Translations under genes and position numbers: made by a program
Part shown: positions 44,707 to 53,728 of the stretch, piece after piece
Position numbering within the stretch: position 1 is the stretch's first letter
Layout of the letters: each line of letters opens with the position of its first letter
Source: Candidatus Zixiibacteriota bacterium
GTDB lineage: Bacteria > Zixibacteria > MSB-5A5 > GN15 > FEB-12
DNA: 64,000 bases
Direction of reading: 5' to 3'
Assembly: GCA_017999435.1 (NCBI GenBank)
Contig: JAGNLV010000001.1
Location: forward strand, 1,148,746-1,212,745
Notes under the pieces: model-generated
Databases searched by the model: none
What the model saw: the letters and a program-made list of their open reading frames with translations, nothing else
Told to the model about the DNA's origin: nothing

Positions 44707-45936
44707 CTATTCGCAGATCGGCGGCGGACCGCCGGCGAACAGGTACGCCACGATGTACGTGACGTCGCTGATTTTCACCTGCCCGTCCCCGTTCATATCG
44801 GCGGAGGAGGGGAAAGCGGCTCCCGGACCGCCCCGGAACTTGAAGTTCACAAAGAACGTCAGGTCGGAGACCTTGATGCTGCCGTCGCCGGTCACATCGC
44901 CGCAGTAGTAGTAGGTGACGGCCGGGCGGGAGTGCAGTTCGGTGACGAAATCATAGTAGGCCCCCACGGTCACGGTGAGGGTATCGTCGGGGGCGCCGTA
45001 GAGGGGGGCGGTCAGGACACACGCGAAGGTTCCGTCGCCGTTGTCGGCGACCGCGCTCAGAACCGCCTGGCCCGTCGTGCCCACCCGCACCGAGTCGATC
45101 CGGACCGGGGGCGCCCCGGCCCAGTTGCGCGGAGCAATGGTGATGACCGTCGACGCCTGCCCGTCGCCGTCGAGCGCAGTCTTCCCGATCACCACCGTCG
45201 AGGAATCCGGGTGGGCAGCCTGGCGCAGACGCCAGGTGTCGAACTGGGCGTGCAGAACATCGATCGGGTCGGTCGATCCGGTAGTGGTGGGGACGATCTC
45301 CTGGAGGAAAGGCGTGCCGCCGTCGCCCGGCCGCACGACCTTGATGAATGCCGAGATCGCCGACTTGCCGGCGAAGATGCAGCGGTTGTCCGCCCCCGGC
45401 CGTTTGGCCGCCTCCATCGCCGCCATCAGTTTCGCCTCCAGCGGGCCGTCAGTTCCCAGAAACGCCGTCTCCATGTCGGCGATCACCTCCGGCCCGAGGA
45501 GGATGTTCCCCTGGACAGCGTAGCCGGGGCCGGTGAGGTGACCGGCCCAGTCGCTGGTAGCGCTGCCGGTGTAGGCGGCCGAGGCGCCGGATCCGGCCAG
45601 GGTGACGACGCCGTACTGGCGGTATTCGGGCGTCCCTTCGACATCGTTCTGAACGAGCAGGAGGATAATCGAATCGGGCGTCAATCCCTGGGCGAGCAAC
45701 TGGTGGGCGTAGTTCTTGTTGCCCTGCAGCCAGTAGGCCTGGGTGTGGACCGCGCCGATCGATTCGATGATGTCATCGATGATGAAGCAGTTGTCGATGC
45801 AGGAGGCTCCGGCGCCGCCAATGACGCCGTTGACGGTATCGACGGCCACGATTGAAAACGTCGCTTCCGCCGGGGCGGCGGCTCCCGCGACGAGGGCTGC
45901 AACCGCCCACGCGGCCGACACCAGTCTCCGATTCAT
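44707..45936 (-). CDS. secreted DUF1028 protein with dockerin-like tail
   Basis: 409 residues from the ATG at 45936 (AGGAG 5 nt upstream). The signal peptide ends AEA, and the mature protein starts TFSIVAVDTVNGVIGGAGASC, the DUF1028 Ntn-hydrolase-like opening, with the domain to about 225. A beta-sandwich segment follows, then the dockerin-like pair (DVTGDGSIKV with DLTFFVNFKFRGG; DMNGDGQVKI with DVTYIVAYLFAGG) ending GGPPPICE. DUF1028 function is not established. It converges with the AsnRS-like gene. Confidence 0.85.
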   Translation of the reverse strand: MNRRLVSAAWAVAALVAGAAAPAEATFSIVAVDTVNGVIGGAGASCIDNCFIIDDIIESIGAVHTQAYWLQGNKNYAHQLLAQGLTPDSIILLLVQNDVEGTPEYRQYGVVTLAGSGASAAYTGSATSDWAGHLTGPGYAVQGNILLGPEVIADMETAFLGTDGPLEAKLMAAMEAAKRPGADNRCIFAGKSAISAFIKVVRPGDGGTPFLQEIVPTTTGSTDPIDVLHAQFDTWRLRQAAHPDSSTVVIGKTALDGDGQASTVITIAPRNWAGAPPVRIDSVRVGTTGQAVLSAVADNGDGTFACVLTAPLYGAPDDTLTVTVGAYYDFVTELHSRPAVTYYYCGDVTGDGSIKVSDLTFFVNFKFRGGPGAAFPSSADMNGDGQVKISDVTYIVAYLFAGGPPPICE

Positions 45937-45976
45937 ACGCACTCCTGGGCAAGCGGACGGTGATGGGACCTTTTCT

Positions 45977-46006
45977 CCAATATGCGCGGATTTCGCGATT
46001 CGTCAA
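45977..46006 (-). promoter_or_regulatory. probable promoter for the DUF1028 gene
   Basis: On the minus strand: TTGACG (46006-46001), 18 bp, TATTGG (45982-45977). Its -35 lies 9 bp from the -35 of the divergent DUF362 promoter. Confidence 0.4.
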
Positions 46007-46015
46007 GGCCTCTTC

Positions 46016-46044
46016 TTGCCGCGCGCGTTCCCCCGGCGTATATT
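46016..46044 (+). promoter_or_regulatory. promoter for the DUF362/NapH-like pair
   Basis: TTGCCG (46016-46021), 17 bp, TATATT (46039-46044), about 26 nt of leader before the ATG at 46077. Confidence 0.6.
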
Positions 46045-46076
46045 GGCGGAAAAGGTCGGGTGACCGAGGGATCTTC

Positions 46077-47033
46077 ATGGAGCGACGCGAGTTCCTCAAG
46101 CGAACGGGCCGGGCGATGGTGCTGGCGGCCGCCTCGGGCGGCATCGGCGTCCTCTTCCACAACCGCAACGCCGCGGGTTACAGACCGCTCGCGGTGTTCG
46201 ACCGCCGGTTCACGGTTTTCGGCGACCCGGCCTGCCCCGCGGTCGCTTTTGCCCGCCACCCCGACCCCGAGCACGCCCTGGACGCCGCCCTGGCCGCGGT
46301 CGGCGGGATCGGCCGTTTCGTCAAGCCGGGAGAGACCGTCACCCTCAAGCCGAACGTCGGGTGGGACCGCACCCCGGAGCAGGCAGCCAACACCAGCCCG
46401 GCGCTGGTGGCGGCGATGGTCCGTCGGTGCCTGGGCGCGGGGGCGGCGGCGGTCGTCGTCACCGACATGTCGTGCAACGATCCCCGGCGGTGTTTTCTCC
46501 GTTCGGGCGTGCGCGATGCCGCGGCGCAGGCCGGGGCCCGCGTTACCATCCCCGCCGCCGGCGACTTCGTCGAGGTGGATCTCGACGGCGAGCTGCTCAC
46601 CGCCTGGCCGGTCCTCCGGGCGCTCCTGCACACCGACCGCCTCATCAACATGCCCATCGTGAAGCACCACTCCCTCACCGCCTGTACGATCGGGCTGAAA
46701 AACCTCTACGGGATTCTGGGCGGGATGCGCCACCGCCTCCACCAGCAAATCGACCAGTCGCTGGTGGATCTCACCCGATTCTGCACGCCGACTCTGACGG
46801 TGATCGACGCCACCCGCGTGCTGCTGCGCAACGGGCCGCAGGGGGGATCGACCGATGACGTGGCGGTTGAGAACGCCGTTCTCTGCGCGACCGATCCGGT
46901 GGCGGGCGACGCCCGCGGCTGCGAACTGCTCGGGCTGACGGCCGACCGTGTCCCCCACCTGCTCCGGGCGGAGGCGGCCGGGCTCGGGCGCATCGACTAC
47001 CGGAATGCCGGTTACCGGGACGTGACGGCATGA
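46077..47033 (+). CDS. DUF362 protein with twin-arginine signal
   Basis: 318 residues. The N-terminal Tat signal is RREFLK (3-8) then a hydrophobic stretch, predicting export in folded form. The DUF362 domain contains TLKPNVGWDRTPEQAANTSP near 95-114, and MPIVKHHSLTACTIGLKNLYG near 193-213. DUF362 proteins often accompany iron-sulfur redox proteins. This one has only scattered cysteines rather than a ferredoxin cluster, so a binding or scaffolding role for its partner is likely. GAGGG lies 7 nt before the ATG. The next gene overlaps by 4 nt. Confidence 0.85.
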   Translation: MERREFLKRTGRAMVLAAASGGIGVLFHNRNAAGYRPLAVFDRRFTVFGDPACPAVAFARHPDPEHALDAALAAVGGIGRFVKPGETVTLKPNVGWDRTPEQAANTSPALVAAMVRRCLGAGAAAVVVTDMSCNDPRRCFLRSGVRDAAAQAGARVTIPAAGDFVEVDLDGELLTAWPVLRALLHTDRLINMPIVKHHSLTACTIGLKNLYGILGGMRHRLHQQIDQSLVDLTRFCTPTLTVIDATRVLLRNGPQGGSTDDVAVENAVLCATDPVAGDARGCELLGLTADRVPHLLRAEAAGLGRIDYRNAGYRDVTA

Positions 47034-48724
47034 CGATCGCGGCCGTCCGCCACCTCCGCCGCGCCAGCCAGGCGCTCTTCTTCGCGGCGTTTTTCTGGCT
47101 CATTCTCAAGACCACGTTCGAGGCGGATTTCCGGGCGACGGGCGGCGGGGAGATCCGTCTGCCCTACCCCGTCTCGATCGGGCTGGAGCTCGATCCGCTG
47201 GTCGGCCTGGCCAACCTGCTGGCCAACGGGACGGTCTACTCCGGGCTGCTGCTCGGGCTGGTGGTGTTGCTTCCGACGATCTTCTTCGGCCGCTTCTTCT
47301 GCGGCTGGGTCTGCCCGCTCGGGTCGCTCAACCACTGGCTGTCCGAGGTGCGCTCCGAGCGCGCGGCGAACCGGGGGGCCCGGAAGATCGAGGCCAACCG
47401 GTACCGCGGCTACCAGCGCATCAAGTACTATCTCCTGCTGGTTTTTCTGGGCGCGGCGCTCGCGGGCGTACTCCAGATCGGTCTGCTTGATCCGATCGCC
47501 CTGCTGGCCCGCTCGCTCGGCACGGTGGTTCTGCCGGCGCTGCACGTGGCGGCCGAGGGCGTACGGGACGCGGTCGCGGCTGTCGGCTTCGCGCCGCTGA
47601 CGAACGCGGCGCAGCGAGTCTACGATACGCTGGGGCCGCTGGTGCTGCCCTTCCGCCCCCAGTTTTTCCATGCCCTCCTGACGATCGGGGCGCTGTTTGT
47701 GGCGATCCTGTGGCTCAACCGGCTCTTCACGCGCTTCTGGTGCCGGGGAATCTGCCCGCTCGGTGCGCTGCTCGGGCTGTTCTCGCGCTTGGCCGTTTTC
47801 GGCCTGGAAAAAAACGCCGCCTCGTGCGACCACTGCAACAAGTGCCTGCTCCACTGCCAGGGGGCGGACAACCCGGATGTCGGGAGCGCCTGGCGGCAGG
47901 AAGAGTGCGTGCTGTGCCTGAACTGCCAGGCAGCCTGTCCGCACGGGTCGCTCCGCTTCCGGTTCTTTCCCCGGCTGGAGGGGACGCGCGACAACCCGGC
48001 GCCCGTCCGGACGCCGCACCTCACGCGGCGCAAAGTGCTCGGGTCGCTCGCCGGCGGGCTCGCCCTGTTCCCGCTCTTCCGCGCCGGCGACGCCTTCTCG
48101 GCCAATCCCAACCCCCTCCTCATCCGTCCCCCCGGCGCCCCGCCCGAGGACGACTTCCTCGCCCGCTGCATCCGTTGCGGCCAGTGCATGCGCGTCTGTC
48201 CCAACAACGCCCTCCACCCGACTCTCCTCGAGAGCGGTTTCGAGGGGTTGTGGACGCCGGTCCTGATCCCGCGCATCGGCTACTGCGAGCCGAGCTGCAC
48301 CCTGTGCGGCCAGGTCTGCCCGACCGGCGCCATCGAAGAGCTCACCCTCAGCGAGAAAGTGGGCGACCGGGCGACCCCGGGCGTCCATATCGGCACCGCT
48401 TTTGTCGACCGCGGCCGGTGCCTGCCCTGGGCCATGGCCATTCCCTGCATCGTGTGCGAGGAGTGGTGCCCGGTGTCGCCCAAAGCGATCTATCTCCGGG
48501 AGGAGATTGCCTACGACCGGAACGGGGACGCAGTGAATGTCAAGCGGCCCTTTGTTGATCCCGCGATCTGCAACGGCTGCGGGGCGTGCGAATTCGCCTG
48601 CCCGGTGGCGGATCAGGCGGCGATTCGGGTGAGCTCGGTGGGGGAATCGCGCTCGAGAGAAAACCGCATTCTGCTGGACCGTCGCCCCGCCCGCCGGGAG
48701 CCGTCCGGACCGCGCGCCAACTGA
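47030..48724 (+). CDS. NapH-NapG-like fusion: membrane iron-sulfur quinol/electron-transfer protein
   Basis: 564 residues, overlapping the DUF362 gene by 4 nt. The N-terminal half is NapH/MauN/CcoG-like: four to five membrane helices, CGWVCPLG near 92 and CRGICPLG near 240, and two ferredoxin clusters (CDHCNKCLLHC, CVLCLNCQAACP) near 262-310. Near 331 an internal Tat-like TRRKVLGSLAGG plus hydrophobic run opens a NapG/MauM-like second half with clusters CIRCGQCMRVCP, CTLCGQVCP, CIVCEEWCP and CNGCGACEFACP. It could pass quinol electrons to a periplasmic partner, presumably the DUF362 protein. Confidence 0.85.
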   Translation: MTIAAVRHLRRASQALFFAAFFWLILKTTFEADFRATGGGEIRLPYPVSIGLELDPLVGLANLLANGTVYSGLLLGLVVLLPTIFFGRFFCGWVCPLGSLNHWLSEVRSERAANRGARKIEANRYRGYQRIKYYLLLVFLGAALAGVLQIGLLDPIALLARSLGTVVLPALHVAAEGVRDAVAAVGFAPLTNAAQRVYDTLGPLVLPFRPQFFHALLTIGALFVAILWLNRLFTRFWCRGICPLGALLGLFSRLAVFGLEKNAASCDHCNKCLLHCQGADNPDVGSAWRQEECVLCLNCQAACPHGSLRFRFFPRLEGTRDNPAPVRTPHLTRRKVLGSLAGGLALFPLFRAGDAFSANPNPLLIRPPGAPPEDDFLARCIRCGQCMRVCPNNALHPTLLESGFEGLWTPVLIPRIGYCEPSCTLCGQVCPTGAIEELTLSEKVGDRATPGVHIGTAFVDRGRCLPWAMAIPCIVCEEWCPVSPKAIYLREEIAYDRNGDAVNVKRPFVDPAICNGCGACEFACPVADQAAIRVSSVGESRSRENRILLDRRPARREPSGPRAN

Positions 48725-48772
48725 CGCATTCGCGGCGGCCCCCTCCCATGTCGGCCCGGCGGAGAGTCTTCG

Positions 48773-49582
48773 CTAGCGGCTTGCCCAGAACACGCTGAGC
48801 GCCTCGATCATCGGCCGGCCCTCTTCCCCCCACAGGTCGGGGGGCTGGACTTTCCACCCGCAATGCGGATCACCCTTGCCGATGCAGGTCGGTTCCATCG
48901 CCAGCACCGGCCAGCCGCAGAAGGCCGAGCACCAGCCCGTGGCGTAGCCGGTCAGAGTCCAGCAGACCGACTGCGGGCTCGGCGGGTTGAAAGCCAGGTG
49001 CTGCTCCGCCTCCCAGGAGTTGGTCCAGATGCCGGCGAATTGGAATTCCCGGCTGTGCCTATCGAAGCGGATCTCGGTCGGGGCGGCCTTCACAATCCCC
49101 TCGTAGGTGTGCAGCACCGGTCCGGCGCACAGGAGGTCCATCTCATCGGCGAACTCGAAGTTGTGCCGGATCTGCATGAAGTCGGAGTAGCCGTGCTGGT
49201 AGCCGAACCGCAGGAGAAAGTCGCGGGCCTGCGCCCAGCCGAGAGTGTCGAGGAGGTTCTGGCGGAGCATGCCGATCGCGTTGGCGTCGAGGATCAGGAC
49301 GCGGCTGTCGCGAAAGAGGGTGCGCCCGGTGTCGGGATGGAAGCTCAGTTCGCGGGAAAGGTCGAACCCGGCCTCGCCCGCGGGCGGCGCGCCGGCGGCC
49401 GCGCGGCGGAGGCGTTCCCCCCGCACAGTGACCCAGCCCTCCCGCCGGCCCGCCTCCTGGGGCCGTCGGCCGCGGGCGGCCGGCCGGTTTCTTTTGGTCG
49501 AAACGATGTCCACGCCTCTCTTATCGGCTCCCGATAGGCCGAATTTGACTCCGGCCCCGACGGAACTTGCCTGACGCTCCAT
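48773..49582 (-). CDS. stand-alone XylR_N/V4R sensor protein
   Basis: 269 residues. XylR_N-like domain (about 75-205: LSFHPDTGRTLFRDSRVLILDA, and a segment with LGWAQARDFLLRFGYQHGY) and a V4R domain (about 205-255: LTGYATGWCSAFCGWPVLAMEP, CIGKGDPHCGWKV). In sigma-54 activators such as XylR and DmpR these bind aromatic effectors and are followed by an AAA+ domain and a DNA-binding domain; here the protein stops right after the linker (WGEEGRPMIEALSVFWASR). The start at 49582 is uncertain, since the first 70 residues are basic and low-complexity; a later start is likely. It converges with the NapH-like gene. Confidence 0.75.
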   Translation of the reverse strand: MERQASSVGAGVKFGLSGADKRGVDIVSTKRNRPAARGRRPQEAGRREGWVTVRGERLRRAAAGAPPAGEAGFDLSRELSFHPDTGRTLFRDSRVLILDANAIGMLRQNLLDTLGWAQARDFLLRFGYQHGYSDFMQIRHNFEFADEMDLLCAGPVLHTYEGIVKAAPTEIRFDRHSREFQFAGIWTNSWEAEQHLAFNPPSPQSVCWTLTGYATGWCSAFCGWPVLAMEPTCIGKGDPHCGWKVQPPDLWGEEGRPMIEALSVFWASR

Positions 49583-49595
49583 TTCTGTGTAATCT
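49567..49595 (+). promoter_or_regulatory. promoter for the M19 dipeptidase
   Basis: TTGCCT (49567-49572), 17 bp, TAATCT (49590-49595), leaving a leader of about 13 nt before the ATG at 49615. It overlaps the annotated start of the divergent V4R gene. Confidence 0.55.
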
Positions 49596-49614
49596 TGGCT
49601 CCGGAAAGGACGTT

Positions 49615-50733
49615 ATGAACAACAGCGATCAACTCTTCACCGCCGATCTGCACTGTGACACGATTCACCGGATCCTCCAGGGCGCCGATTTCTCCCGGCG
49701 CAATGAGATCGGACACCTCGATCTTCCCCGCCTGATCGAAGGCGGAATCGATCTGCAGGTATTCGCCTGTTTCACGGAGTCGTTCATCGAGGCGAAGGAC
49801 CGGGTCCCGCTGGTCCACCGGATGCTCGACGGGCTGCACCGCACCGTGGAGGCCCATGGGGAGAAGGTCGCCCTCGCCCGGACCTCATCCGAGGCCGCGC
49901 GCAACCGCGCCGCGGGCAAAATCAGCGCCGTCTTCTCGATTGAAAACGGACTGGTGCTCAACGACAACCTGGACACTCTCCGGCAGTTCTATGAGCGGGG
50001 CGTCCGAAGCCTGACCCTGACCCACAACGTCTCGAGCGCGTGGTGCATTTCCTCGGCCGATGAGCACCCGGCGTTCGACGGTCTGACTGCTTTCGGACGG
50101 GAGGTGGTGCGGATGATGGACGAACTCGGCATGATCGTCGACCTCTCCCACGCGGCCCCGTCGGCGGTGGCGGCCGTACTGGAGATCGCCACCCGGCCGG
50201 TGATCGCCTCCCACTCGTGCGTCCGCGCTCTCTGCGACCACCACCGGAATCTCACCGACGAGCAAATCCGGGGAATCGCCGCGACCGGCGGCATGGTCGG
50301 CATCAACTTCCTCTGCGATTTTCTCTCCCCAGCCTGCCGCGACGCTTCCGCCGCCTACATCAACGCCCACTATGATCTGGGCAGGAGATACTGGCTGCTG
50401 TTCACGGCCGAGTGCGGCGCCGAGGAGTACGCGGCCCGGCGGGCGGAGCTGCAGCCGTTTCTTGCGGGCTGGGAGCAGGTCGTGCGGGCCACGGGGGTCG
50501 ATGTGGGGGTGGTGGCCGACCACATCGACTACATTGTCCGCCTGGTCGGCCCGGACCATGTCGGCCTGGGGTCGGACTTCGACGGGATCACGTTTGCCCC
50601 GGCCGGCCTTGAGGATTGTGCGAAAATGCCGCGTCTGGCCGACGAACTGCGGGGGCGGGGATATTGCCGGGAAGACCTAGCTAAGATCATGGGGGGCAAT
50701 TTCCTCCGCGTTTTCCGCGAAGTCTGCGGCTGA
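49615..50733 (+). CDS. membrane (renal-type) dipeptidase, family M19
   Basis: 372 residues from the ATG at 49615 (AAAGGA 6 nt upstream). Zinc-binding and active-site motifs are DLHCDT near 10-15, FSIENG near 107, LSHAAPS near 181-187 and ASHSCVRALCDHHRNL near 198-213, with GLGSDFDG near 319. Hydrolyses dipeptides, often with broad side-chain tolerance including D-residues. There is no signal peptide from this start, so a cytoplasmic role is likely. Single gene. Confidence 0.9.
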   Translation: MNNSDQLFTADLHCDTIHRILQGADFSRRNEIGHLDLPRLIEGGIDLQVFACFTESFIEAKDRVPLVHRMLDGLHRTVEAHGEKVALARTSSEAARNRAAGKISAVFSIENGLVLNDNLDTLRQFYERGVRSLTLTHNVSSAWCISSADEHPAFDGLTAFGREVVRMMDELGMIVDLSHAAPSAVAAVLEIATRPVIASHSCVRALCDHHRNLTDEQIRGIAATGGMVGINFLCDFLSPACRDASAAYINAHYDLGRRYWLLFTAECGAEEYAARRAELQPFLAGWEQVVRATGVDVGVVADHIDYIVRLVGPDHVGLGSDFDGITFAPAGLEDCAKMPRLADELRGRGYCREDLAKIMGGNFLRVFREVCG

Positions 50734-50764
50734 CCCGACCGGAACCCCCGGCCCCCCTTTTCGG

Positions 50765-50793
50765 TTGAACACCACGGCGGCCCGCGTTATATT
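50765..50793 (+). promoter_or_regulatory. promoter for the secreted serine protease
   Basis: TTGAAC (50765-50770), 17 bp, TATATT (50788-50793). A second possible promoter, TTTACA-18 bp-TAATGT, lies at 50861-50890. Confidence 0.55.
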
Positions 50794-50955
50794 AAGGGCA
50801 AGTCGGGATCCGCGCCGACGACCTGGTCTTCTCACCGGCAACCGTCACGTGTACCGCGGGTTTACAGATTTCAAAACCGTTCGATAATGTATAGGAACAA
50901 GGCACTTGCCGGCGGATCGCGGCCGGCGTCGTCGGACCACCATCGGAGGATTGCC

Positions 50956-53217
50956 GTGTCTCTTCATCGATCCGCTCGCCGCGCGGCTCTGCCGCTCTTT
51001 TTCGGACTGCTTCTCGCCGCTCCCTATGTTTCCGCACAAATCAGCGAAGGGGGAACGCCTCCAAGCCGGATGGTCCGCGCCGGCGCTCTTGCCGCCGCAA
51101 CCTCCCTCCCCACCGTGGATACCGGACCCGTCGATGTCCCGGCCCTGCTGGCGGAGGATGCGGCCGAACAGGACAAGGGCGTCCCGTTCCGTTTCGGCTA
51201 CCCCTTCGAGACGGTCTGCGACCTGACCAATTCCGGGCAGTGGGACACGCTCTCCGACGGCGGCCGGCTCTGGCGGCTCCGCATCGTCGCTCCCGGCGCG
51301 TACTCGATCAATTTGGTGTATCGGAAATTCTGGCTGCCGCCGGGCGCAAAGTTCTTCGTGTACAGCGAGGACTACCGATACGTCATCGGCGCCTTCACCG
51401 AACGCAACAATAAGGAGTACGGCGAGTTCGCCACCCAGCCGGTTCCCGGATCGGTGAGCATCCTTGAATACTACGAACCCCCGAACGCCCCTGAGCCGGG
51501 GATCATCAGCCTCCAGCGGATCGTCCACGCCTACCGGGATATCTTCGCGACGGCGACGATGAAAGAGGCGGCCGGATTCGGCGGGTCCGGTTCATGCAAC
51601 AACAACGTCAACTGCCCGGAGGGGGATCTGTGGCAGGACGACAAACGGGCGGTGGCGATGATCCTGACTTCCGGCGGCTACCGGATCTGCACCGGCGCGC
51701 TGGTCAACAACGTGCGCGAGGATCTCACCCCATACTTCCTCACCGCCAACCACTGCCTCGGCGGCGAGAGCACGTGGATCTTCATGTTCAACTACGAGAG
51801 CCCCTCCTGCGCCAACATCGACGGCCCCACCTGGATGACCGTGCAGGGATCGGTCCGCCGCGCGAACTACTCCAGTTCCGACTTCGCGCTCCTGGAGCTG
51901 CTCGAACAGCCGCCCGATTCCTACAACGTGTACTACGCCGGATGGTCGGCCGTCGACGTGGCGGCGCAGAGCGCGGTCGGCATTCACCACCCCTCCGGCG
52001 ACATCAAGAAAATATCGTTCGACTACGACGCGGTGGTGAGCGCCAACTACGCGGGCAGCACCGGGGGGACGCACTGGCGGATATTGCAGTGGGACGACGG
52101 CACGACCGAGCCGGGTTCCTCCGGTTCCCCCCTGTTTGATTCGCTGACCCACCGCATCGTCGGCCAGCTCCACGGCGGCACAGCCTCGTGCGCCAGTCTG
52201 ACCTCCGACTACTACGGCAAGGTGGCGCGGTCCTGGACGGGCGGGGGGACCTCGACGTCGCGCCTGAGCGACTGGCTCGATCCCGACAACACGGGGACGC
52301 TGGCGGTCGACGGTCTTGACCCGGCCGGCGTCGCTTTCACGGCCGATCCGCAGCTCGGCGATGCGCCGCTGGCGGTGCAGTTCACCGGGACGTCGCTTTT
52401 GGATGTCGACACGTGGGCCTGGTCGTTCGGCGACGGGGACTCGGCCTTCGTCCAGTCGCCCGGCCACGTGTACGCGGCGCCCGGGCTGTACGACGTGTCG
52501 CTGCAGGTGACGGCGGGCGCCGAGAGCGCGCGCCGCGAACGCGCCGACTACATCGCCGTCCTCGCCGATACGCTCCGCGCGGATGACCGGTCGGTCCCGC
52601 GGTTCTCCGAGGTCGAATTGGCGGTCTTTGCCGCGAATAACCTTCCCCTCTCCGAGATCCGCATCCCCGTTACTTTCGCGGGGACGCTCGACCTGACTCT
52701 GGACTCGCTGACCACCTCGGGCTGCCGGACCGACTACTTCGCCGTCCGCGGGTTCATCGACCTCAACAATTCGCTCAAGCAGGGAACCGTTCAGCTCGTG
52801 AGCGCCCCCTCCGGTTCCTCGCCGCTTCCGCCCGGCAGCGGCCCGGTAGTGAGACTCTGGTTCACCACGGCCGGGGCGGCCTCGGGCGACTCGGCGGTCG
52901 TCTCGTTCAACGGCTACGGCTCGTTCACCCCCCGCTTCGTCAGCAGCATCGCCGCCTACGCGCCCAAGACCGTCTCGCCGGTCCTCGTCTACCAGAATTG
53001 CTGCGTCGGGACCCGCGGCGACGTCGACAACAGCGGCTCCCTCAACGTCACCGATCTCACCTTCCTGATCTCGTATCTGTTCCGCGGGGGGCCCGAGCCG
53101 GCGTGTTACGAAGCGGGCGATGTCGATCTGTCCGGGATCGTGGCGGTCGCCGATGTGACTTACCTGATTGCCCACCTGTTCCGCGGCGGGTCCGCGCCGT
53201 ACCCGTGCTCATCGTGA
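50956..53217 (+). CDS. secreted lysyl-endopeptidase-like serine protease with PKD, cohesin-like and dockerin-like domains
   Basis: 753 residues from a GTG at 50956, chosen because GGAGG lies 7 nt upstream and it yields the signal peptide MSLHRSARRA... ending VSAQ. The propeptide (about 26-210) is followed by a trypsin-fold domain (about 215-450) with catalytic His near 266 (FLTANHCLGG), Asp near 308 (SSSDFALLEL) and Ser near 388 (EPGSSGSPLFD), the pattern of bacterial lysyl endopeptidases. Then come a PKD domain (about 455-540; WSFGDGDSAFVQSPGHVY), a cohesin-like segment and the dockerin-like pair (DVDNSGSLNV with DLTFLISYLFRGG; DVDLSGIVAV with DVTYLIAHLFRGG). Extracellular or surface protease. 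Confidence 0.88.
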   Translation: MSLHRSARRAALPLFFGLLLAAPYVSAQISEGGTPPSRMVRAGALAAATSLPTVDTGPVDVPALLAEDAAEQDKGVPFRFGYPFETVCDLTNSGQWDTLSDGGRLWRLRIVAPGAYSINLVYRKFWLPPGAKFFVYSEDYRYVIGAFTERNNKEYGEFATQPVPGSVSILEYYEPPNAPEPGIISLQRIVHAYRDIFATATMKEAAGFGGSGSCNNNVNCPEGDLWQDDKRAVAMILTSGGYRICTGALVNNVREDLTPYFLTANHCLGGESTWIFMFNYESPSCANIDGPTWMTVQGSVRRANYSSSDFALLELLEQPPDSYNVYYAGWSAVDVAAQSAVGIHHPSGDIKKISFDYDAVVSANYAGSTGGTHWRILQWDDGTTEPGSSGSPLFDSLTHRIVGQLHGGTASCASLTSDYYGKVARSWTGGGTSTSRLSDWLDPDNTGTLAVDGLDPAGVAFTADPQLGDAPLAVQFTGTSLLDVDTWAWSFGDGDSAFVQSPGHVYAAPGLYDVSLQVTAGAESARRERADYIAVLADTLRADDRSVPRFSEVELAVFAANNLPLSEIRIPVTFAGTLDLTLDSLTTSGCRTDYFAVRGFIDLNNSLKQGTVQLVSAPSGSSPLPPGSGPVVRLWFTTAGAASGDSAVVSFNGYGSFTPRFVSSIAAYAPKTVSPVLVYQNCCVGTRGDVDNSGSLNVTDLTFLISYLFRGGPEPACYEAGDVDLSGIVAVADVTYLIAHLFRGGSAPYPCSS

Positions 53218-53267
53218 GGTGGGCGCCGCCGGTCCCGTGTCTGCGCGCGGCGGGTGCTGAAGCCGGC

Positions 53268-53723
53268 CTAGAGCGGCCGGGACCGAAGCCAGGTGTCCAC
53301 CTGGCGCAGCGCTTCGCGGTCCCCCGGCCAGTAGAGCAGCCGATCAGCCAGAAGGAGCGGGCACCACAGGTAGCGGTCGTGCTCGGCGGGATCGAGGACC
53401 GGCTCCGCCCCATCGTCGACCCGGGCCGCGAAGGTGTGCAGCGGCATGGTCTCATCGGCGCCCGGAGCGGCGCCGAGCTTGCGGTCGTGGAAGGCCGGGA
53501 TGCGGTAGGCGTAGTTGATTGATTCGACGGCGGCCGTCTGAAACCCGGTCTCTTCGCGCAACTCGCGGCGGGCCGCGGTCAGGAGATCCTCATCGTCCTC
53601 CACTCCGCCCGAAATCGGCTGCCAGAACCCGCGGAGCTCGGGAATGCGGCGGAGCATGAGATATTCCCGTCCCCGGGCGGTCTGGCGATAGACGAAAATG
53701 AGGACTTGAATGGGCCGGCGCAC
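53268..53723 (-). CDS. Nudix hydrolase (NudB-like)
   Basis: 151 residues. The Nudix box GGVEDDEDLLTAARRELREE, then TGF, lies near 39-61 and fits G-x5-E-x7-R-E-U-x-E-E-x-G. The opening VLIFVYRQTARGREYLMLRR and the FWQPISGG turn resemble dihydroneopterin-triphosphate pyrophosphatase (NudB); other nucleotide substrates are possible. It lies 5 bp after thpR and is the last gene of the pgsA operon. Confidence 0.85.
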   Translation of the reverse strand: MRRPIQVLIFVYRQTARGREYLMLRRIPELRGFWQPISGGVEDDEDLLTAARRELREETGFQTAAVESINYAYRIPAFHDRKLGAAPGADETMPLHTFAARVDDGAEPVLDPAEHDRYLWCPLLLADRLLYWPGDREALRQVDTWLRSRPL

Positions 53724-53728
53724 GGTGC

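Noticed and set aside
49515-49582. Exact start of the V4R protein
   Set aside because: Neither the ATG at 49582 nor in-frame GTGs near 49515 have good ribosome sites; no firm alternative start was adopted.
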